DNA of 64,000 nucleotides from Lacihabitans sp. CS3-21 (GTDB lineage Bacteria; Bacteroidota; Bacteroidia; Cytophagales; Spirosomataceae): positions 1 to 64,000 of the forward strand of contig NZ_RJUD01000113.1 of assembly GCF_024343675.1 (NCBI RefSeq). Reading direction: 5' to 3'. Of the stretch, positions 59,578 through 64,000 are shown in pieces. Made by a program: the position numbers and the translations under genes. The notes beneath the pieces are model-generated. The model was not told where the DNA came from. It searched no databases and worked only from the letters and a program-made list of their open reading frames with translations. Numbering within the stretch: the stretch's first letter is position 1; each line of letters starts with the position of its first letter.

Positions 59578-60758
59578 GCTATAAAATCGTTTAGTTCAAA
59601 CCTTATAATTCTATGATTGCCCGTATCTGCCAATATTAATTTATTGCCATTGGTACAAATTGAAAAGGGCCAATACAGTTGTCTATCTGTTCCAAAACGT
59701 GTTTCGGAGTTTTCGCTGCTGATATTAAATCTTGGATGGCCTATGAGGTTTTCGGCCATTTCTGCATTGGCTGTAGGTACTTTTGGAAACCACAAAATTC
59801 GGCTATTTCCCGTATCTGCCACCAGAATTCCATCTTTATAAAAAAACGAATCGTAGGTCCAGCTCAGAGAACAGGGGCTTGGAAAAAGAGCATATTGGTT
59901 TTGACCGCAAGCATCAAAATCATTTTGTCCAATCAAAACATCTGCCTTTTCGGTAAATGCATCCTGATGATTGTTCCATATTAATGTTCTATAAAACTGT
60001 GTGTCTGTAATAGCCAGATTTCCCTTTTCGTTGATTCTTAGCGAGTAGGGCCAAATGGGGTCATTGTTTTCATAATCGCGGTCATTGAAATCCAGTTTTC
60101 CTATGACTTTATCTGCACAAGCGAAATTTGTATGAGGGATTTGTTCAAAATATAGCACTCTTCTATTTCCGGTATCGCAAATCCAAAGCTGTTTTCCATC
60201 TGAAAAAACCCCGTAAGGCCAGTTCAAAGTATTTGCTTCAGGTATTTGGCCCAAACCTTTGTGGTTGGTAAGATTGCTTTCAAAATCTGGCTGACCGATA
60301 ACCGCATCTGCCTCTTGGCCATGATTGGTCGGAAATTCGTTCCAAATCAAGACTCTGTGATTCCATGCGTCCGCAATAATTAATATTTTGCCATCAGACC
60401 ATATTCCAGAAGGATATTGTAGCGTTGAAGCAGAAGTTTCTTTTCCAGCGTTTCGACCCGTATCCAAAAGTTCAGTTTGGCCCAAAATCACATCGGGAGC
60501 TTCAAACTCAGTTTCAGGAAAATTATTCCAAACAAAAACTCTATTTTGACCTGTATCAGAAACTATTAGCTTTTCGCCTACTGACCAAACGCCTCTTGGA
60601 GCCAGAAATGGATTTCCTTTATCTCCACGGAACACATCGGAGGTTTTCACCATTGGCGGTAAACCCTCCAGCGAAAGATGAAATGTGGACTCCTTTTTCT
60701 CATCGCTTGGAGTAGAATACGGTGATGAGAAATTATCAATATCAATATTCAAATTCAT
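59574..60758 (-). CDS. Six-bladed NHL-repeat propeller in the hyp operon
   Basis: A 394-residue protein made of six NHL-type blades, each with a D-T/A-x-N-x-R core: LIVSDTGQNRVFVWNNFP, LIIADAWNHRVLIWNEFP, WICDTGNRRVLYFEQIP, LAITDTQFYRTLIWN, ILVADTGNSRILWFPKVP and LILADTGNHRIIRFE. Between blades run linkers of the form ADxVIGQxDF. There is no signal peptide or membrane segment, so it should be cytoplasmic, unlike many NHL proteins. It is 3 bases after hypE and overlaps the permease gene by four. Function unknown; a scaffold for hydrogenase subunits or Hyp proteins is a reasonable guess. I faintly recall NHL proteins near some other hydrogenase gene clusters but could not check this. Confidence 0.83.
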   Translation of the reverse strand: MNLNIDIDNFSSPYSTPSDEKKESTFHLSLEGLPPMVKTSDVFRGDKGNPFLAPRGVWSVGEKLIVSDTGQNRVFVWNNFPETEFEAPDVILGQTELLDTGRNAGKETSASTLQYPSGIWSDGKILIIADAWNHRVLIWNEFPTNHGQEADAVIGQPDFESNLTNHKGLGQIPEANTLNWPYGVFSDGKQLWICDTGNRRVLYFEQIPHTNFACADKVIGKLDFNDRDYENNDPIWPYSLRINEKGNLAITDTQFYRTLIWNNHQDAFTEKADVLIGQNDFDACGQNQYALFPSPCSLSWTYDSFFYKDGILVADTGNSRILWFPKVPTANAEMAENLIGHPRFNISSENSETRFGTDRQLYWPFSICTNGNKLILADTGNHRIIRFELNDFIA

Positions 60759-60761
60759 AAA

Positions 60762-61814
60762 CTAACAGATGCGTGGTAGCTGCTCGCCTACCAACATATT
60801 CACTACCCTTTTACCACCAATCTTTGAATTCAAAATTACTTGCTTTGGGTGCTCCGCCACTACATTTCCTATGATGCAAGCATCTTCGAAATTTGGAATA
60901 GACTTTAATTTATTCAAAATATCTGTAGCTTGGTTTTCGGCAACAATTGCCATAAAAACACCTTCATTGGCTACATATAGTGGATCTAAACCTAGCAACT
61001 CGCAAGCTCCTTCTACTTGCTCGAGTATCGGCAAGTAGTTTTGTGTCAGTTCCATTCCTAAATATGTATCTCTTGCCACCTCATTCAACACTGTTGCCAC
61101 TCCTCCCCTAGTTGGGTCTTTGAGCAGATGTATGGCATCTCCAAATTCATCTAATAATACTTTAACGGCATGGTTTAGATTCTGTGAGTCGCTTTCTAGG
61201 GATGTTTCAAATTCTAAACCTTCACGCACCGACATAATGGCCACCCCGTGCGTGGCAATATTACCAGAAACAATTATTTTGTCGCCAACTTTAACGTTCG
61301 AAATGTTAATATTCGCTTTGGAATGTACTTGGCCAATTCCAGAGGTATTTATAAAAATCTTATCTCCTTTGCCTTTTTCAACCACCTTTGTATCACCAGT
61401 TACAATCTGCACATCTGCTTTTTCGGCGGCATATTTTATGGAGACCAAAATATCCCAAAACTCGGTCATAGTGAGGCCTTCTTCAATAATAAAACTAAGC
61501 GAGAGATATTTCGGAATAGCTCCGCACATAGCCAAGTCATTTACAGTTCCATTTATCGCCAATTCGCCAATATTTCCTCCAGGAAAAAAAATGGGAGATA
61601 TAACATAACTATCTGTAGAAAAAGCCAGTTGACCCTTTAACTCAAAAACTGCACCATCGTGCTTTTGATTTAGCAATGGATTTTCAAGTAATTTAAATAC
61701 GCCCGTTTCAAGCAATTTATTGGTCAAAATCCCACCTGAACCATGCCCGAGTGTTATCACCTCAAAATCTAGTTGGGGCATCGGGCAGTTCAATTGCATT
61801 TTTATTTTATCCAT
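60762..61814 (-). CDS. hypE: Hydrogenase maturation protein HypE
   Basis: Dehydrates the thiocarboxamide that HypF attaches to its C-terminal Cys, forming the thiocyanate that supplies cyanide ligands to iron. The 350 residues contain the ATP-binding opening ITLGHGSGG, then FSTDSYVISPIFFPGGNIGE, VTGDTKVVEKGKGD and KDPTRGGVATVLNE, and end in the essential PRIC with C350 last. The first ten residues (MDKIKMQLNC) are longer than usual and an inner Met (M6) is an alternative start. It is 33 bases after hypD. Confidence 0.95.
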   Translation of the reverse strand: MDKIKMQLNCPMPQLDFEVITLGHGSGGILTNKLLETGVFKLLENPLLNQKHDGAVFELKGQLAFSTDSYVISPIFFPGGNIGELAINGTVNDLAMCGAIPKYLSLSFIIEEGLTMTEFWDILVSIKYAAEKADVQIVTGDTKVVEKGKGDKIFINTSGIGQVHSKANINISNVKVGDKIIVSGNIATHGVAIMSVREGLEFETSLESDSQNLNHAVKVLLDEFGDAIHLLKDPTRGGVATVLNEVARDTYLGMELTQNYLPILEQVEGACELLGLDPLYVANEGVFMAIVAENQATDILNKLKSIPNFEDACIIGNVVAEHPKQVILNSKIGGKRVVNMLVGEQLPRIC

Positions 61815-61847
61815 TTTTTTTTAAATAAAAATCTTAATAGTTTGGGT

Positions 61848-62951
61848 CTATGCCTCAGCAAGATCGCCGGCATTTGAGTAATGATAATAGGCCGCACAGG
61901 CACCCTCTGAAGACACCATTGGAGCACCGAGTGGTTTTTCTGGAGAGCATTTTGTACCAAACTGACTACATTCAAATGGCTTTTTAATGCCCTTCAATAC
62001 GAGGCCAGCTATACAATCTGCACATTCAGGTACTTTTACGATGTTTACATCAAACTTTTTGTTTGCATCATACATGGCCAATTCATCTCTAACCTCCCAA
62101 CCGCTCAGTGGTATATTTCCAATTCCACGCCATTCTCTATCTTCCACTTCGAATACCTCATTAATTACTTTTATAGCATCGGGGTTACCCTCAGGTCTTA
62201 CTACTCTGCTATATTGGTTTTCTAATTTTGCTTCTCCTTTTTCAAGCTGACGGACCGTCATCAATATACCTTGAAGTAAATCTACTGGCTCAAAACCCGT
62301 TACTACTATCGGTAAATTATATTTTCTTACCAAAGGCTCATATTCTGAAATCCCCATGATGGTGCATACGTGCCCCGCGGCTAAAAAACCTTGAATAAGT
62401 GTATCTTCATCGTTCATAACGGCCTCCATAGCAGGTGGCACAAGGACATGTGATGCGAGTATAGAATAGTTTTTTACCCCAGCTCGTCTGGCATGTACCA
62501 CCGAAAGTGCATTGGCCGGAGCGGTAGTTTCAAATCCTACTGCAAAAAATACCACTTCACGATTTGGGTTTTCTTGAGCAATTTTTACGGCTTCGAGAGG
62601 GGAATACAAAATCCTGACATCTGCACCTCTGGCTTTCGACTCCAGAAGGCTGCGTTTAGAACCTGGCACCCTGATCATATCTCCGTAAGAGCAAAGAATT
62701 ACACCTTTTTCTTCGGCCAAATAAACCGCCTTATCTATCAAATTCAAAGGAGTAACACACACGGGACAGCCTGGACCGTGTACCATTCTAACGTTTTTGG
62801 GAATGATATCCAAAATACCGTTTTTAACCAAACTATGGGTTTGTCCACCGCAAACCTCCATGATAGTCCAAGGCTGGGTGGTTATTTTGTGAAGTTCATC
62901 AACATACTGTTTTACAACCTCTGAACTTCTATATTCCGACATGTATTTCAT
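61848..62951 (-). CDS. hypD: Hydrogenase maturation protein HypD
   Basis: Iron-sulfur scaffold on which, with HypC, the Fe(CN)2CO group is built. The 367 residues show VCGGQTHS with C34 and H39, HGPGCPVCVTP with C62 and C65, and the Cys-rich C-terminus (CADCIAGLVLKGIKKPFEC, then GTKCSPEKPLGAPMVSSEG) that binds the 4Fe-4S cluster. ATG at 62951 is used; a second ATG three codons on (62942) is equally possible. It lies 47 bases downstream of hypC. Confidence 0.96.
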   Translation of the reverse strand: MKYMSEYRSSEVVKQYVDELHKITTQPWTIMEVCGGQTHSLVKNGILDIIPKNVRMVHGPGCPVCVTPLNLIDKAVYLAEEKGVILCSYGDMIRVPGSKRSLLESKARGADVRILYSPLEAVKIAQENPNREVVFFAVGFETTAPANALSVVHARRAGVKNYSILASHVLVPPAMEAVMNDEDTLIQGFLAAGHVCTIMGISEYEPLVRKYNLPIVVTGFEPVDLLQGILMTVRQLEKGEAKLENQYSRVVRPEGNPDAIKVINEVFEVEDREWRGIGNIPLSGWEVRDELAMYDANKKFDVNIVKVPECADCIAGLVLKGIKKPFECSQFGTKCSPEKPLGAPMVSSEGACAAYYHYSNAGDLAEA

Positions 62952-62998
62952 AAATATATCTTTTTTAATTTGACTTTAAACCTCTGAAAAAGAAATAA

Positions 62999-63286
62999 TT
63001 AAAGTGCACAAGAGCCTCCATCACGCTCAATCTGAGACGACTCAACCAACTCATCCAATTCACCTATTTCTTTTAGGTATTCAAATGTTTTCTTGGCCTC
63101 GTCCTCGTCAATTTTGCTAATAGCCACACCCACATGAACAAGCACATAGTCGCCAACTTCAGCATCTGGTAGCATCTCAAGACTGGCCTGTTTGGTGATT
63201 CCACCAAAAACTACTTGGGCCATTTTCACCAAGCCATTGTATTGGTATTCAATTGATTTTATTTTTCCTGGAATTGCTAAACACAT
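62999..63286 (-). CDS. hypC: Hydrogenase maturation chaperone HypC
   Basis: Small chaperone that binds HypD and the hydrogenase large-subunit precursor through its N-terminal Cys. The 95 residues begin with the invariant MCLAIPGKI (Cys2) and include GDYVLVHVGVAISKIDEDEA. The C-terminal tail is longer than in E. coli HypC and ends in a Cys (RDGGSCAL), an unusual second thiol. It starts three bases after the hypF stop. Confidence 0.95.
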   Translation of the reverse strand: MCLAIPGKIKSIEYQYNGLVKMAQVVFGGITKQASLEMLPDAEVGDYVLVHVGVAISKIDEDEAKKTFEYLKEIGELDELVESSQIERDGGSCAL

Positions 63287-63289
63287 ATT

Positions 63290-64000
63290 TTAATTTATTG
63301 AAGGATGAAAAATCTGACCATATGAAATAGATTCATCATTCGGTGATAAATCTTGATGAAAAAACAAGGTAAATCGACCCTGAAGATGCTCTATTAATAA
63401 ATCTACTAACAGTGTATTCTGAAAAACACCGCCACTAAAAGTTAAAATCTTTGCGGCATTGTACTCGGCAATTTTGCTTACCATATCTACCAAAGAAATA
63501 TGAAATTTAGCAGCAACAAAAGCCCTTTCTTTGCCATTTTCTAGGTCATTCACTATACCTAAGACAAGCGTTTGAGTAATATTTAATTCCGTTATTACGG
63601 ATTGATAAAAATACGATTCATTCCAATCATATCCATGTGTATTGAAAAATCGAAACGCCAAATTTTCTAATAACATAGCGGCTTCACCTTCATAAGTTTG
63701 AACATCAATCAATCCCAAAATAGAAGCTACGCCATCAAAAATCCTCCCTACGGAGCAAGTTTTTAAAGTATTGTTAAGGAGAATCTTCCTGAAAAAATCA
63801 AATTCTATTTCTGTGAATTTCTCACTTATAATATCCTCATCAATATTCGAATTTTTCAGCAATGACAAAGCCGAAAGTCTAGGTTCTTTGGCCATTTTAT
63901 CGTTTAAAATCGAATCAAAATATCCAAAATGATTAACTCTCAGAATTTCTTTTTTTTCATAAACAAAAAACTCTCCGCCCCAAATATTGCCATCTATCCC
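63290..64000 (-). CDS. hypF: Carbamoyltransferase HypF, C-terminal part
   Basis: The frame is open from the right window edge to the stop at 63290, 236 residues, so the N-terminal two thirds (acylphosphatase, zinc fingers, YrdC domain) lie outside. The visible part is the end of the Kae1-like carbamoyltransferase domain: GIDGNIWGGEFF, then RVNHFGYF, FSGGVFQNTLLVDLL and LSPNDESISYGQIF. An ATG at 63895 is internal and not the true start. HypF carbamoylates HypE using carbamoyl phosphate and ATP. First visible gene of the operon hypF-C-D-E-NHL-permease-78aa-nuclease. Confidence 0.93.
   Translation of the reverse strand, partial: GIDGNIWGGEFFVYEKKEILRVNHFGYFDSILNDKMAKEPRLSALSLLKNSNIDEDIISEKFTEIEFDFFRKILLNNTLKTCSVGRIFDGVASILGLIDVQTYEGEAAMLLENLAFRFFNTHGYDWNESYFYQSVITELNITQTLVLGIVNDLENGKERAFVAAKFHISLVDMVSKIAEYNAAKILTFSGGVFQNTLLVDLLIEHLQGRFTLFFHQDLSPNDESISYGQIFHPSIN

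Noticed and set aside
61120-62924. Plus-strand frames of 130-162 codons opposite hypE and hypD
   Set aside because: Antisense to well-conserved genes; no recognisable protein.
63290-63895. A complete 201-codon gene starting at ATG 63895
   Set aside because: The frame continues without a stop to the window edge and the added residues (GIDGNIWGGEFF) are conserved HypF sequence, so the ATG is internal.

Overview
The window comes from a member of the Bacteroidota, most probably the Cytophagales (Spirosomataceae/Leadbetterella-like). Pointers are type IX secretion (T9SS) parts (PorP/SprF proteins, a PorE-like OmpA protein, a type B sorting domain), GLPGLI and TANFOR proteins, several CarboxypepD_reg/TonB-type outer-membrane proteins, AT-rich intergenic DNA, and promoter-like boxes of the Bacteroidota type (TAnnTTTG). 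No rRNA, tRNA, CRISPR array, transposase or replication origin was seen. Both window edges cut genes: a TANFOR-type secreted protein on the left and hypF on the right.

Layout. 1-1.4 kb: GC-rich partial TANFOR gene and a doubtful ORF. 1.5-7.6 kb (minus): lpdA, sucB and sucA, i.e. the three enzymes of the 2-oxoglutarate dehydrogenase complex. 7.8-22.3 kb (minus): a gliding/adhesion locus with a 3257-codon repeat protein carrying a T9SS type B sorting domain, followed by PorP/SprF, a PorE-like OmpA protein and a second PorP/SprF. 22.6-27.7 kb (minus): a degenerate MA-peptidase/Omp85-like barrel protein, an FAD oxidoreductase, cmk and miaA. 27.8-31.7 kb (plus): a DUF4230 protein, an ICMT-like methyltransferase overlapping a polytopic GT-C-like membrane protein, and a HEPN/MNT gene pair resembling a type VII toxin-antitoxin. 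31.9-39.2 kb: GLPGLI protein plus outer-membrane barrel pair, a TIGR04282-type glycosyltransferase, and a large CarboxypepD/MG2-like protein.

39.2-46 kb (minus): lutC, lutB, lutA, rhaI, a GxxExxY gene inside a 600-bp element with terminal inverted repeats, and the fused rhamnulose-1-phosphate aldolase/lactaldehyde dehydrogenase. Together these would take L-rhamnose through L-lactaldehyde and L-lactate to pyruvate; no rhamnulokinase or transporter is present in the window. 46-56.4 kb: two copies of a GMC oxidoreductase plus Tat-type small subunit, arranged in opposite gene order around a beta-helix lipoprotein and a TonB-dependent receptor. Both GMC proteins carry the C-x5-C-x3-C spacing of the 3Fe-4S hinge known from FAD-dependent glucose dehydrogenase.

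56.6-64 kb: a MORN-repeat/TonB_C protein, a stretch that looks decayed, then a tight minus-strand operon. It holds hypF (partial), hypC, hypD, hypE, a six-bladed NHL propeller without signal peptide, a nickel-permease-like membrane protein with HX4DH, a 78-codon unknown, and a DUF151 bifunctional nuclease. The hyp genes assemble the Fe(CN)2CO group of [NiFe] hydrogenases; the hydrogenase structural genes lie outside the window. The NHL and 78-codon genes are the best candidates here for undescribed hydrogenase accessory factors.
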